Origin: Amphibalanus amphitrite
Taxonomy: Eukaryota; Arthropoda; Thecostraca; Balanomorpha; Balanidae
DNA: 64,000 nt
Direction of reading: 5' to 3'
Assembly (NCBI RefSeq): GCF_019059575.1
Contig: NW_024881837.1
Span: forward strand, 281,001-345,000
Shown: positions 1-15,556 of the stretch, piece by piece
Position numbering within the stretch: position 1 is the stretch's first letter
Layout: every line of letters starts with the position of its first letter
Program-made: the position numbers and the translations under genes
The notes under the pieces: generated by a model
Databases searched by the model: none
Told to the model about the DNA's origin: nothing
What the model saw: only the letters and a program-made list of their open reading frames with translations

Positions 1-1546
<1,546 letters not shown>

Positions 1547-1650
1547 TTTCTGGTGACTCTGACTCCAACCGCGACTTCCAAAAACCAACTCCGACTCCGG
1601 GCTGGGTAATCAACTCCTACCGACTCTAACTCCGACTCCGCAGCCCTGGT
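1547..1650 (-). repeat. degenerate GGAGTC minisatellite ending in GCAGCCCTG
   Basis: On the plus strand this is a run of imperfect CCGACT/CTCCGA units ending in CTCCGCAGCCCTGG. The same unit and terminal motif recur at 50951-51085 and at 57998-58084 with 59321-59351, so this is a dispersed family rather than a lone tandem repeat. The terminus read on the other strand, CAGGGCTGCGGAGTC, resembles a hAT-type end, but no partner inverted repeat or 8-bp duplication was found. Confidence 0.6.
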
Positions 1651-2024
1651 TTTGCGTCTATTTCGCCCCATAATTAAGAGAGGTTGTGTGAACTGCACAA
1701 ACCGAAATTGTACCGTAGGTAACACAAGTATATGTACACATTCCAAACTTCTGACTGGAACGAACCAAATGCGTACACAATATACCGGTTTATGTCATAC
1801 CATAAATCGTAGTTATAAAAAAAAAACATATTGGACAGATTGGTAGAGGACAAATAAGGCACAAGCCTAATCTCTTGCGACTTGAGTAGGTACAATAAAA
1901 TGCTCCGAACTGTCGGAAAGTTGTACAAGATGTCGCCTCTCCAAACACAATGTGCCGATTGACTCCGCGACAGCCAGGAACCGGGCAACATAACACGTGA
2001 AACAGAGCGGTGGCACCTCAGCAC

Positions 2025-2309
2025 AGGCTCCCCAAGCTCGTCAAGGCGGCGAGAAAGGTCCGGCAAGTCAGTAACAGGTTCACCACGGCAGCGACAGGTC
2101 AGGCAGGTCGGCAGCAGATTCACCAGGGCGGTGGCAAGTGCGACAGGTCGGCAGCAGGTTTACCAGGGCGGCGACAGGTCCGGCAGGGCGACGACGGACC
2201 TGTTTCACCAGGGCGGTAGCGTAGACGCGGCGGCAGGCCCGCTGGGGTGGCAGCAAGTCCCAGGGCGGCTCAGGCTCACCAGGGCGGCGACAGGTCCGGC
2301 AGGTCGGCC
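2025..2309. repeat. GC-rich minisatellite (CACCAGGGCGGCGACAGGTC type)
   Basis: Degenerate tandem units of roughly 25-35 bp built from 'GGCGGCGACAGGTCCGGCAG' and 'GGCAGCAGGTT(T/C)ACCAGG' blocks. It produces long open frames on the plus strand that I regard as artefacts. It sits immediately 3' (minus-strand sense) of the candidate exon at 2310-2534. Confidence 0.7.
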
Positions 2310-2534
2310 TCAGCAGCAGGCAGTCAGCACTAGCAGATTCTCGGGGCAGCCCTGGTTGAGGTGGGATGTCATCAGAAACTGCACGTCTGGGTGCCGGTGT
2401 CGGATGTCGTACAGACCACGCAGCGAGGCTTTACTGCGCAGCACGCCCTGCTGGCAGCGCAGGAGTGTCGGCAGCCCAGCGGGTGCTTTCGGGTTGCCTT
2501 CCTCAACTTCCTTTCGGAAACTGGCGCTCGCCAC
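2310..2534 (-). CDS. possible terminal exon of an unrecognised gene
   Basis: An open frame on the minus strand that ends in TGA at 2310-2312. Third positions are rich in G/C over about 60 codons and the composition looks protein-like (for example LRGLYDIRHRHPDVQFL then NQGCPENLLVLT). The apparent start is a non-ATG codon, so if real this is an internal or terminal exon. A minus-strand acceptor-like site (TGTTTTGCAG/GTCC) lies upstream near 2699, but I could not build a consistent splice between the two. I do not recognise the family. The adjacent GC-rich minisatellite could also produce such a frame by chance. Confidence 0.22.
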   Translation of the reverse strand: MASASFRKEVEEGNPKAPAGLPTLLRCQQGVLRSKASLRGLYDIRHRHPDVQFLMTSHLNQGCPENLLVLTACC

Positions 2535-2699
2535 TCAGGGACTCGGGAGTCGGGCGACGTCTCCAAAGCTGGGAGACAGATGCTGAAGTCGATATGATGT
2601 GATTTTATACCCTCAGCTCGGTGCCAGTCATTGTGTTGTTATGTGCAGGTAGCCACTCCTCGCCGTCCTGCACGCCAGAGGACCAGCCCCGGACCTGCA

Positions 2700-4730
<2,031 letters not shown>

Positions 4731-4739
4731 AATTATAGT

Positions 4740-5870
4740 GATAGAAAGTAAAGGGGAAAATATAAAACGATGTAGAAATGGGGAAGCAGGAATTGAGGCA
4801 AATAAGTGATTCGAAATAATCGAATTGGCGAAATCACGCAGCCTTACAGATAAAGAAATTATTTTATAGGTATATAGAATTGAAACTACGATTGGGTGCA
4901 CAATGCACATGGTTAAGTTGGACCTGCATTGGCCGTCAAATCTCAGCATCTCTATCAAATGAAACTTGGCAATTGTGATCTAAAAAGACCAGGAACAGAA
5001 AGTGAGCCTGCGCTCCGTAGGGTCATCAAAGTGAGATAGAAGTAGCCCATCCAGATAGAGAGCGATAAGCCTTGAAATGCTTAACAGGAGTTCGAAGCCC
5101 TGGCGAACGCTGATGAAAGTGTCGTTAAATTCCATGGCAGTTTGTTGATGGCTCTAGTCATCTTTCGCTTAGTGCTGTTTTATTGTGAAAGCGATCGTTG
5201 AAAGAGAGTTGGAGCATAAACTTGTCCAATGTTTTTTATGCAAGGAGCAAAACAAAATAAATGCATAGCCTAATCTGCCCTGACTTGACTTACGTACCTA
5301 CTTAAACTATTGTCAGTTGCTCATTAAGTTGAATATCTGAGCAAAGTCGACAAACATGAAGAAACGCTTTATAACTACATTTCAGGGACTTAGAAAAAAA
5401 ACATAGAATCAGCACCTATACCTTCCATTATCCTAACACCATATAATTCCATATTCGCCGGATAATCCACCAGTGCAGATAGCGTCAGGGTCCCACTCAC
5501 AACAACATCTCGACATATGTAGCGGTTTACTCACCCGCTATAAACGGCCAAGCATTCGTCTGTGCTTCACATCAGGTCATAAAGACCATTCTAATCTGTT
5601 CTCGCGTAGCTGGACTGATCTGTGCTGCTGTTTGTTGGACTGCTGTGAGTCCTCACATGAGCCTTCATTGAGTTCAACCGTGTGTTCATCTGCACCACTT
5701 TCATCGGGGCGCTGTCTGTAGCTATAGTTGTTATCTGTGCTGTCACAGAAATGCAAATACGTACCCTGACCACTGCCATCGCCACCATGTGTTTTTCTGG
5801 GATCACTCTTCACATGTGCCACAAATGTACTGCAAAACCTTACCTTTTCTACTTACAAAAGTGTTCCGCC
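4740..5870. other. no recognisable gene; probable GPCR intron
   Basis: This lies downstream, in the minus-strand sense, of the GPCR exon and is probably intron. I looked for TM6/TM7 hallmarks (a CWxP-like motif, NPxxY) on the minus strand and did not recognise any. A donor-like CAGG/GTACGT near 5767 with an acceptor-like TTTTGCAG near 5830 outlines a short candidate exon, but its frame does not continue from the GPCR phase. Confidence 0.45.
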
Positions 5871-5874
5871 AAAT

Positions 5875-5945
5875 CTCACACGTGATGCCAGTGTACCGCC
5901 ATTTAATCTCACCTGTTCTGCAAATGTATCACCACCAAATCTCAC
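5875..5945 (-). repeat. 33-bp tandem repeat carrying multiple 5' splice sites
   Basis: Read on the minus strand, the sequence after the last GPCR codon repeats with a 33-bp period, and each unit begins with GTGAGATT. GT dinucleotides at about 5945, 5912 and 5879 are preceded by CAG, CAG and CGT. The first two match the consensus CAG/GTGAG and the third is weaker. Because the period is a multiple of three, all three donors are in the same phase, so use of a distal donor would add 11 or 22 residues to intracellular loop 3. Confidence 0.7.
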
Positions 5946-7013
5946 CTGTGCTCTGGCGTTGTTTGTGTGGCGTACCTCCGCCACCACTCCGCCAGGTCCT
6001 TCGGACTGCTTGAGCACCATCGGAGGCCGGAAGACCACGACAGCGATCCGCGTGTAGAGCACGCTGCTCACCAGCAGAGGCACCACGTAGAACAGTACGA
6101 TGTCGGCAAAGAAGTAGCCCAGGTAGGCCTGGCGGGTCAGCTTGAAGGTGCACTGCTGCACGTCGCTGACGCCGATGTAGCGGACGGGGCTGACCTTGGT
6201 GAGGAAGACCCAGGGGATGCAGTAGAGGAAGGCGAACACCCACACGGCCAGGATGATGCGCTTGGCGCGGCTGACCGTGCAGATGGTGCGCGCCTTCAGC
6301 GGCAGGCAGATGGCGATGAAGCGCTCCACTGTGAACGCCGTCACGCTCAGCGCGGACGCGTTGATGCCCATGTTCTGCAAGAAGACGAGGATGGCGCAGC
6401 CGGCGTTGCCCCAGCGCCAGGCTTGCGCTACCAGGAAGTACATGAAGACCTCGTTGGGTACTGCGGCGATGAGTACGGTGATGTCCGCCACTGCCAGGCT
6501 GACAAGGTAGCAGTTGGTGGGGGTGTGCATGGCTCGGGACCTGTACACCACCACCACCACGAGGATGTTGCCGAGGAAGCCGACCACGAATACTGTGCCC
6601 TGGAAGATCGCGCCTACCGCGCGGTAGGGCATGGAGTAGTACAGAGGAAAGTGCAACTGCAGACGCATCCTGTCGCTGTACTGCTTGGTGCAGTTGTATG
6701 CGGTTGCCAGAGCGTGGCGGCTTCTGCGTAGCTGATGTCGAATGCCAGTCTCCAGATTCAGACCGTTGTCAGTCAGGCAAGTGCAAAACGCTTCTTCTGC
6801 GAGGGTTTCATTCTTGATGCGATTGACAACGGAGGTTGTGATGTTTGCCATGCCTTCGAATGTGTCACTGACATTGACGGAGGGCTGAACATTGCCGAAG
6901 GGATGGACTACTTGGCCGGAATTTTCGGCAACACAGTTGGACGGCAGGAGGCTGAGGATGTCGCCCGCCTTTACCGATCCACTCAGTACCAGGAGCAGGA
7001 GAGCCACCTCCAT
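5946..7013 (-). CDS. TRH-receptor-like peptide GPCR, N-terminal exon (signal peptide to TM5)
   Basis: Class A G-protein-coupled receptor expected at the plasma membrane, with a peptide ligand likely. The ATG at 7013-7011 (GCGATGG context) is chosen over a GTG five codons upstream because it opens directly into a signal peptide (MEVALLLLVLSGSVKAG). In 356 codons I see: an N-terminal ectodomain with four N-glycosylation sequons (about N47, N57, N68, N107); TM1 133-158 with GN; TM2 168-190 with SLAVAD; TM3 from C206, ending ERF (E230-R231) in the DRY position; TM4 252-270; ECL2 C288 pairing with C206; TM5 300-328 with P312. The 'LQNMGINASALSVTAFTVER' and 'SRAKRIILAVWVFAFLYC' segments are strongly TRH-receptor-like. 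The arthropod TRHR/EFLamide receptor class is the best guess. The frame runs into a splice donor at 5945; the TM6-TM7 exon was not found. Confidence 0.85.
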
Positions 7014-7078
7014 CGCTAGGGTCCTCACGGCAGCGCGACGTCAGCCAGCCAGGTCTGGGTTCTATAAAAGACAGAAAA
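7014..7078 (-). promoter_or_regulatory. GPCR exon 5' edge: 5' UTR and splice acceptor
   Basis: On the minus strand the sequence CTGTCTTTTATAG precedes AACCCAG, a good pyrimidine tract plus AG with the exon beginning at 7061. The 48 bases between it and the ATG at 7013 would be 5' UTR. So the transcription start lies in one or more untranslated exons at higher coordinates, which I did not locate. Confidence 0.6.
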
Positions 7079-10000
7079 ATTGGTAAAAAAAAAAAACTAG
7101 AAAAAATTATCGCAGCGTACCGTGATGGTCAGGTCAGAGTGAAATTGTATTAGACAACATGAAGGAAAATGCACCCTGGTGCATTTCAACATTTATTCGT
7201 CCGTTTCTTAAAAGATTATCATGAGCGGCATCCAGAAACAAATACATTCGCAATGAAATTAAGGACATTCTCTGAGACTTGAAACTTTGTGTTTTGTAGT
7301 TAACTACGTCTAACTATGCAAAAATGTCTGTTTTTGCATACCTAAGGCCTGTAACCGTCTGAGAGATTCAATATCTAGCACCTTGTATTTCTAATAAGTC
7401 TGCCTAAACGTCACCCTCCAAACGGTTCGCATACCTGACTAGAAACACCTGACAATATTGCGTGTTTAATTAAAAGCTATCGAGCAAATCGTTTAGCGCA
7501 CGGTGATCTCTCGGCTAAATGCTGCAGTGGACCCAGCATCTGGTCTGTTGGCTGGATCATGGAGCCGGCCTGCTACTGATACCATGATTGATTGATGGCG
7601 AGGCCAATAAATTCTACCCCTCATAGAAGATTGCTTTCTTGGATGAAGCAGCTTTACCTTAAACGTTAAGCACACCGCATGATGAGTGGGGTAGTCATGT
7701 CTGGTGTGGACTCGCGAAGCAAATGCACTTTTGCCTAACGGTTGAACGTGTTTACAATGTCTTGAACACTAGGTCCGGTCCATGCAAATCACCATCGGTA
7801 AAAGTGCCTTTGGTCAAATGGTCATATTTCTGTGTTGTAGTTCAACGCAATAGGTTAAAGGCACCCCGTGGAAAGTATGTAATCATGAAGTCATCTATTC
7901 AAACATTCAGTCAGCTCTAAACAATACAGCTTTTCAATTTTATGGTGTAGTCTAATCATGTCAAGATCCTGTCATCGAACTTAAGATGAAAACCATTGGG
8001 AATTAATCCTGCTCGCGTTTGTCTTAATGGATGTTTCCCTTTTCCAAACATGCATATTTACTTCAACCACTTCAAAATAACAAGTATAAGATAACCAATA
8101 CCGTTTCGTGTTTGTTTCCTTCGTTTTGTTTCAACAGCCTTCCCATAGCTTTGGTCTTATTCCTCAAACACTCAGCCTTAGCCTGCTGGAGCGAATGACC
8201 GGACACTTGGTTGTTTATTGCCCCCCTGCGACTGACCGGGCTGTTTGAGCCGGCTTGGGAGGTCGCCTTCATTCGGCTAAGTGACTGAGCGATGGACGTG
8301 CTGAATGGGCACTCGTCTTGGGACGCTGGTCGTTAAAACATAGTCCACGCAGAGTCGTCTCAGCACTGCTGAAAATGCTGTCCGGAAATGCTTCGCGGCC
8401 TTGCAGGGAGAAGGCGGGGAGGTGGGAGAGGCCGTAACTCTGCTGGAGTTTGGAGTTCGAGAGATGGTAATAAGGAAAGTGTGACAGTTGATAATGATTT
8501 CAGCAGATAATGATCTGTTGTTGTTGTTGCTCCCCCCGGCTACCGCCGGGATGGTAGCATAGCTGGTGGATAATGATCTCGTGGGCTATCACGGCTCACA
8601 GCTGAAGCACATCAAAGCTACCTATGATATTAGGATTAAATGAACTTCTTCACAATTAGGTATGTAGACATGCATATCGCATAATTGTTTCAAGCTGAAA
8701 CCAACAACACTTGGATGCATTCAATGTTTATTTATCTTCGACTTAAATCTAAAGCTTCGACATCATAGTTCGAAGTTCGGTACAGGACATAAAGCAAATT
8801 GCCATAACTTTATACATCTATCCCTGATGAAAATATCGGCAATGCATCGTAGAACCACGATTGTTTATTACATAACGTCTGCCATGACCGTTGACGTTAT
8901 AGCATGGAGTGATCTGATAAAACTGAAATGCATTTATCATTTTACGGACGAACTTCTAGGTCGCTTTATCCATGCCATGATTTTGTCCATGCCATTATTG
9001 TCGAGTGGCCTCTATGTACTTGTATGTTTGGAAAATGACGTGTATGCAATTATCATGTTATGCGATTGTGAAAATACGGGACATACTTGTACCTTAAAAA
9101 GGTACGTCTCAAGCCTTTCCGTCCGTACCCACCTTTTTGCATCGAAATGTGGTAAACAAAGCGATGAGTTGTTGGTCTCACCATCCATGCAAATTTGGCT
9201 TTTATAGATCCAACACGAACCAATTGCCGTAAAAACAAAAGACTGCCCTGCCCCTCAGTCCTCATCCTAGGCGTTATGAAAATGCAATAATTTTAAGTGG
9301 GTTTGACGCTAAAGCTGCTGGAGCGAAACGTACCATAGCAATATACGTCAGAGGCTGTTTTATGTTTCTACGGACATCTTTGTACACATGTGTAAATCAT
9401 GCAATAGATATGTGTGAGAAATATGTAATGACAGATGATCGTTAATTAGTCTTGTCACACGCAGGAAGTTAGCCTATGGACGCAGTCAATACGGTGCAAT
9501 ATCCAATATCCTCATGTACTAACTTTCAACAGTGAGCGGCAGGGCACTTAGCAGTTGCTCCAACAGTTGCAGGATATCATTCCAAATGACGCATTCTCTG
9601 GGAATACCAAGCGATCACACTAAAACAAAAATCGCAATAAATGTGATGATAGTATCATAAGATGACCAAGTAATTAACAAAGAGCTAATGCGGGCAGTTA
9701 TACCCACTGGCTTATTTCTCCACTAATTGATATTTGTTTCAATACATTTTACGTAAGCATAGATTTGTGCAAAAATGTCTTATATAATGTTTATGGATTG
9801 TAAAAAGTTCTCCGGTCTGACAGATAAGTTAAAACATTTCTACGGAAATCAAAGAGATTATGAAAACGAGCAACGTTTATATGTGTGCAAGCGAAGATTT
9901 GTGTTCAAGTAAAATTATTCGTTAGAATTGTGTTTTTTATTGAAAAACAAACCTGACTTCCCGGACATTTTTGCATATATGATCAACAACATGTGTATTG

Positions 10001-10680
10001 TGTACTACATGTGTAAATATCTGTCTTCATCTCTAACGTATATATGCTCTTCATCTCTGTAAATGTATATGCAATAAGATTATTTACATGCATATATGTA
10101 GCTTACATTATTGTTATAATACATACGATTAGCAATTCAGGGATGCCTTCGAGACGCTATTCATCAAACATACATTAGTGAGATGATCAAACGGTGAAAC
10201 AACTTTTAAACAAACGGCTAGTTAATTTACAAAGTGCAGTCAAGCTGTCCAGTGTCCACCCACCTATCCGTTACTTGATATTCCCTTATCGACTATTCGA
10301 TTATTGATTAGTTTTTAGCGACAAAAACGGCTACAGCATGCCGACTTGACGTTTGGTACACACACAATTTGTCTGCTCAGGTCGCAAGACTGCATTAAAA
10401 TAGTAAACTTGCCGCCCCCTCCCCCCCGTGATGACACTAAAGCGCGCTGGCGTATGCCGTTAGCCAGTTTCATGTGAAACGGAAACATGACTGAATAGTC
10501 CGGGTATGTCCAGATAATGACGGATAGCGTTGCTCGTTGTAGGGCAAACTTGAGTCCCACGGAGTCGGGCTAGAGATGAAGATAGAGTTTTGGCAGGAAA
10601 TAGGATGACCGTGTATAGCAGGGAATGGGTAGCAAAAAGTGAGGCGATTTGAACAAGTTGAGGAGTAGCGGTAGAGCGCT
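7079..10680. other. no recognisable gene
   Basis: Long AT-rich stretch. Open frames such as 8827-9207 (plus) have no recognisable domain, no biased codon use and no Kozak-like start. A short GC hairpin after a TTG run at 8518-8570 is the only structured element noticed. It probably contains the GPCR's upstream intron. Confidence 0.5.
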
Positions 10681-10685
10681 AGGGT

Positions 10686-10772
10686 TTTTTTCTCTCTCTC
10701 TCTCTTTCTCTCTCTCCCTTTCTTCCCCAGGCCATTCTCTATCTCTCCCTCTCTCTCTTTCTCTCTCCCTCA
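10686..10772. repeat. interrupted CT-rich microsatellite
   Basis: CTCTCTCT runs broken by TTT, CCC and an 'AGGCCATTCTCTAT' segment. It is followed by a G-rich tract (10866-10890) and a GC-rich stretch to about 10960. No gene was recognised at this GC-rich patch. Confidence 0.8.
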
Positions 10773-10969
10773 CCTGTCGAGCAGAAACAGCCGCGAGCTG
10801 CCCCCTCAGTCCCTCGCCAGACCCCACAGACTGAGGCCTTCAGACCGACTGGCTCCCTCCACGCCGGGAGGGGGAGGGGGAGGGGAGGGGCTGGCGCGCC
10901 AACCAGCCGGCGCAGCTCCGGATGAGGAGCTGGGCGACTCGTCATAACCTCCGCGCCACCGAATAGCCA

Positions 10970-13561
10970 TTCAGGCCGAATACTTATGAACAGAGCTAAA
11001 TTTGCCGGCTCAAGTGCTAAAAGGGCAGGCGTCCGCTGGGATGCGATCTTATGAGTAGGATGATGAATTTGATAAGGAGCAGCATGTTAAGAATGTGACT
11101 TCGTGAACAGGCTCAGTATATTGTGGATGGAGGAGGTAATGCAATCAAAATACCTCATGCACTGTTGAGTGCTGAAGCTTCCCCTTCAAGCTTATACTAT
11201 CGATAATAGATGGCACTAGCGGTCAGCGCCTGCAGGTTATGCTGTGCCGCCGAACACGTCTGCTGCTTTGGAAGTGGGACTTTAGCTTGCACAGGGAAGA
11301 TTAGGTTAGGTTAGGTCAATTACCAATTCTGACTGCTTTTGCCTCCTGAATATACAGAAATAACATAAATTATCCTCCTTATCAATGTTTCTAGGAGGTG
11401 CTTCTTGACATACACAGATTGCAGGCATCGACATAGGCTATCCATTAGTACCTACTAGTCATCCAAGCCTCTGCAGTCGAGGTTAACTAACGCGACCGGA
11501 TGCGTATAACGCAATCCTGGCTTCTTTTGATTAAATATTCTTATGGTTTTCCCTATGACTTACTAGGTTGAAATGTCTAGCAATTGACACCTATTGAGAC
11601 GAGGATTCAGCCGGTCCCCTGCACGTGACTTTGAGCTAATTTCCACGGATGAAATAATAATGTCATCCCACGCAGCTAGACAGCAACTATGGTTTCTATG
11701 AACTCAGCTGAAAGATTAACGTTGTTTGCTTTCCATTTATTGACGGCTGACATTAAGCTGTAGGCTCATTTCGAGAAAACACGTGACTGATTATTCGTGT
11801 TAATGAACAGTGGGATGGAGTGATTGCAAGATGTTAACGATGGGCGATGGCAGGACATTCAATATACTGGCTTCTGGCAATGCCGTTTTACAATGACCAC
11901 CGAACTGTGTGAAAGTATTCTAATAGACCTGATGATAATCAATAATAAGATTGCAGCATCTTAAGCGAATGACAGATGGCAGCTCAAGCCAAACAGTGCA
12001 ATAGTAGCTGAGAAACATGGGGCGGCTAAACTTGCCCATTGGCTCATCTTACCTCACTCTCTCCTACACTTTTTGGTTTTCTGAACTTACCGCTCAAACT
12101 ACGCAACTAAGCTGTACCAAATTTGATCACATGGTAGCTGGATCACTTTCGAAAGCACATGCAAATTTTCAGTTATATAGGGCTATTCACTTTCAGTTGA
12201 ATGACAGAAAATCATACAAGATTTTTGGGGTAAGTTGGAAAATTGTGGGGCAAGTTGTACACGATGTGGGGTGGGGTAGCATGCTACATTTCTCTATCGC
12301 GGTTCCTTCAGAAGTATAACGCTCTTTAACCATCTTATCGTAGACGATCATGAGTCTCCCTTTTGATAAACGCTAAATACGCTCTCTTTTTATTGCCAAA
12401 CAAGAGCAAAAAGGCTTAAATCCCTACTGATCCTCATACGCCTGAAACTGACTAGTCTAATATAATATGGCTCTGTCTCTAAGTGACGGCACATTTATCC
12501 TCGCTCTAACACAAAGGGCACTGAAGCGTTGCCGAACTGACAGGGATCGGCGTTTGTGCACGAAATTCAGGCCCAGGTGGAGGGATGCGCGCCAATAAAC
12601 GTCCTTGGACGGTCATGTTTCAACTCACCCCGACCCTCTGGCTTCCGACCTTCTCACGGTTGAAGTCCAATTATTGAAAACATCATAAGACTAGCGCTTC
12701 TTACTTGATAATCTTACAAAATAAATGATCAACTAATATTGACATACATTCCACATTGTAACACAAATGGCATGGACGAGAATTGACTCGAAGTTTCGAT
12801 CAGCAAAACTTACTTACGCTGTCACAACTTACCCCAGTGCGCCTACAGGGCGATATAGCGTTTTATCGGATCTGAGCCCACGTTATAACGTAAAAATACG
12901 TAGCCTTTTTGCTAGCGTAAATATTGGTGCCATATCAACAGTATCTTAAAGGTATTTGATTTGTAACAATTTACCCCTGTAACAGATAGCCCTACTCTCC
13001 CCTACCTATCTTATCCCGACGTCTACTGCCACAGATAACAGTAGGTAGTGCTACCATTATCTGTGATTCTGCCGTTTTGGTATTCACACCTCCAGATGGC
13101 GCAGCGCTGTACCTTAAACAGAGGTCGCTACGAGCGGGGTTTCCCACTGCGCGTGCCACTCCAGCCCACTCCACCGATCCTTGAACAACCAGTTGGCAGC
13201 TCACACATTTTCCTGGTGGTTATACATCTAGCTGAAGTTGTATTCGTCTGAATGTCTGGACATGTTCCACCAACGTTTCTGGCTATTCTGCTAGCTGCCA
13301 AACGAACGGGGCATTTATAGGATGCTCTGGCTCAGAAGCATTCAATATCTACCAGTCGTGATCATTTGTTCCGAGTCTTATCGCGTAACATCCAGTGCGC
13401 TCGTATACCACTGTTTTTGTGTGCATCTTCATGCAACTATTAACAGCAGTGCATTTCCTTATTTTCCGTTTTCGCTTATTTCATATTTCGTGGCTCTTTG
13501 GGTCTCTTCAGATTCTTTAGCGTCTTGTGAACGCGGTGGTGGGATGAGGAATCGGAAGTTA
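10970..13561. other. no recognisable gene
   Basis: Mixed AT-rich sequence with a short TTAGGTTAGGTTAGG run near 11302. No domain-bearing frame or repeat with clear ends was seen. Confidence 0.5.
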
Positions 13562-14193
13562 TAACCCTCGCCCTGGCAGCGGGGAGGTTGATGCAACTAA
13601 GGTTTTTTCAAAGATAGCGTAAACACAGCGGCGCGCAGCGCCGCCAAATTTGGCACGGCCTATGGGGCAACCTTTTTACATATGACCTGAAAATGTCAGG
13701 TCCAAGTGACCTTGGGTCAGGTCACCAGGTCAGAAAAACCGGTACAACGTCCTTGTCAAACTTCAATTTTCTTTTTGCACCTGTTTAACTCACAGTTTTT
13801 CACTGATTTCCTTCAAACTTTGAGGATGTGGTAAGCTCACGGAGTTGTATAGCATATATGTCGTTTTTTATGTCACTGATCTGAGGTCAGTTAGAGGTCA
13901 ATACGTCGTAATGTTAAGCCTATGGAAAAATACTAAATTCGGAAAATACTGGAGACATATCCGCTTCATTCTATCACTTTTGTGCTTTGAAACCACAATG
14001 CTTATCAGCAGGTCACTTGGTGCTTCTTTGTTTGGTGTACTTATCCATGGGTCAGTTCAAATGAGGTCAACTGAGGTCAAATGACGTTTTTGCCAATAAC
14101 ATGGCACATAATGACGCTAGAGCTTAAAAAATGATGTCATTGTGTTCCTGGTGATCAGCCGAATCGAATGATATGCGATATGATGCAATTTGG
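13562..14193 (+). repeat. diverged copy of the AGGTCA-rich TTAA element family (left part)
   Basis: It begins TAACCCTCGCCCTGGCAGCG, a decayed form of the family end TTAACCCGCGCCCTGCTGGG. It continues through the same landmarks as the intact copies: a GC hairpin (GGCGGCGCGCAGCGCCGCC), a 'TTTGGCAC' block, then several AGGTCA/TGACCT half-sites. It is interrupted at 14194 by a younger family member. Its right end could not be placed with certainty in 15356-15552. Confidence 0.55.
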
Positions 14194-14197
14194 TTAA

Positions 14198-15351
14198 CCC
14201 GCGCCCCGTTGGGCTCTTCCGAGCAACGCGCCCTGTTGGGGGGGGGGGGCAATTTTGCCCCCCCCCCCCCCCTAAGATCTCGAGAACCACGCAACCTAGC
14301 GACAAGCGGCAAACGGTGTTGGATAGCCCTATCAGGGAACTACCTTGTGACCCAATTTTATTGACCTAGGTGAAACCGATGACGTCACAGGTCAGGTCAA
14401 ATGTCGAATTTTCACCGTTAAACAGGCATTTCAAGAAATGCGTCGTAAAATCGAGTGAAATGCATTTCATTGAAAATCATCGATAGGGAAATGTTCTTCA
14501 AACACATATTTTGCTATTTGAGGTCACTGATACCAGGTCAGGTCACAGAGGTCAGGTCACTAAGTGTCACAATATGAAAATATCATGTGATGCGTGTATT
14601 ATGGTCCATTTTATATGCCAAATACGATTATGTGGGTCAGGCAGCCTTTGGGGTCAGTTTAGACTATGTTTTGGTGAAGGTCAGGTCAAGGTCAGGTCAA
14701 ATTAGGTCAAATTTCAAAGTTGATATTTTTGCATAAAATGGGTGTATTCATTTGATGCAGCTTGTCACGCGGAGTCCAATGGTAGTCTTTGTTGTGCCCT
14801 ACGTATTCTAGAATTGCCAAAAATTGAGTTTGACAATTTGACGTCATCATTTTTGACCAGTTTTTCGCTATAACTTGGCCCAAAAACGAGATATTGATCT
14901 GAAATTTGGTATATAGACAGAAGACGGTAGGTAGTATCACATATATTCCGGTTTTTACGAAACTCAAAAACTTTTTGTATTTTTTGGCTAATATATCCAA
15001 AAAAATGCATTTTTGATTTTTTCACAAATTTCAAAAATTCGAGATAGCAGTTTTGTAGCCCTGTTAATTCTACACCTTTTATGTCGTGATCATTTTTCTA
15101 TATCTTCAAAGCTGTAGGCCTGACAGCTCTTCTCGCGAAGGTCTTTTTTCGGTCGAAAATGGCAGAACATGACGTCATTCTGACGTCATTTGTGGCCAAC
15201 CTATCATAGCCTCTGGAAACATTTTTGGTCACAATGTGTAAAGTTGATGCCCGGAGGGATCCTGAAAGTTTGGTGGCGATATCTGCAGCCGTTTTGCAGG
15301 TATCGACGGAAAAGGACAGGGGGCCGTTTCGGCCCCCCTACGGGGCGCGGG
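14198..15351 (+). mobile_element. TTAA-flanked non-autonomous DNA transposon, copy 1
   Basis: A 1154-bp unit bounded by TTAA at 14194-14197 and 15352-15355, with terminal inverted repeat CCCGCGCCCCGTTGGG against CCCTACGGGGCGCGGG. No transposase frame is present. TTAA target choice plus CCC...GGG ends fit the piggyBac superfamily; Kolobok elements also use TTAA. The interior is dense in AGGTCA half-sites, for example 14523-14560 and 14678-14711. It lies inside an older copy of the same family. Confidence 0.75.
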
Positions 15352-15556
15352 TTAAGGAGGCCCTGAGGGCTCTAGGGAAGCACTGCGAGAACTGTGTTTG
15401 TCTTAACAGTGGTTATTTGGATAAAGGAACATTTTTAGTCTGGTAAGTCGATGTCGTTTCTCTACTCCTTCATGGTCGGGCCGAGAACTTTTTGAACACC
15501 CCTCGCGTACATTAGGGAAGCCATCTCACTTCCCCATGGGGCAGTCGGTAGATTAA

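Noticed and set aside
5768-5830. Short candidate exon continuing the GPCR
   Set aside because: It has acceptor- and donor-like edges, but the phase required by the upstream donor gives an in-frame stop and the residues are not TM6-like.
5967-6731. 254-residue plus-strand frame over the GPCR exon
   Set aside because: Antisense shadow of a well-supported receptor frame; composition (H/D/G/V-rich) reflects GC-rich third positions.
8518-8570. GC hairpin after a TTG run as a small RNA gene or SINE
   Set aside because: Only about 50 bp, with no promoter boxes, tail or flanking duplication visible.
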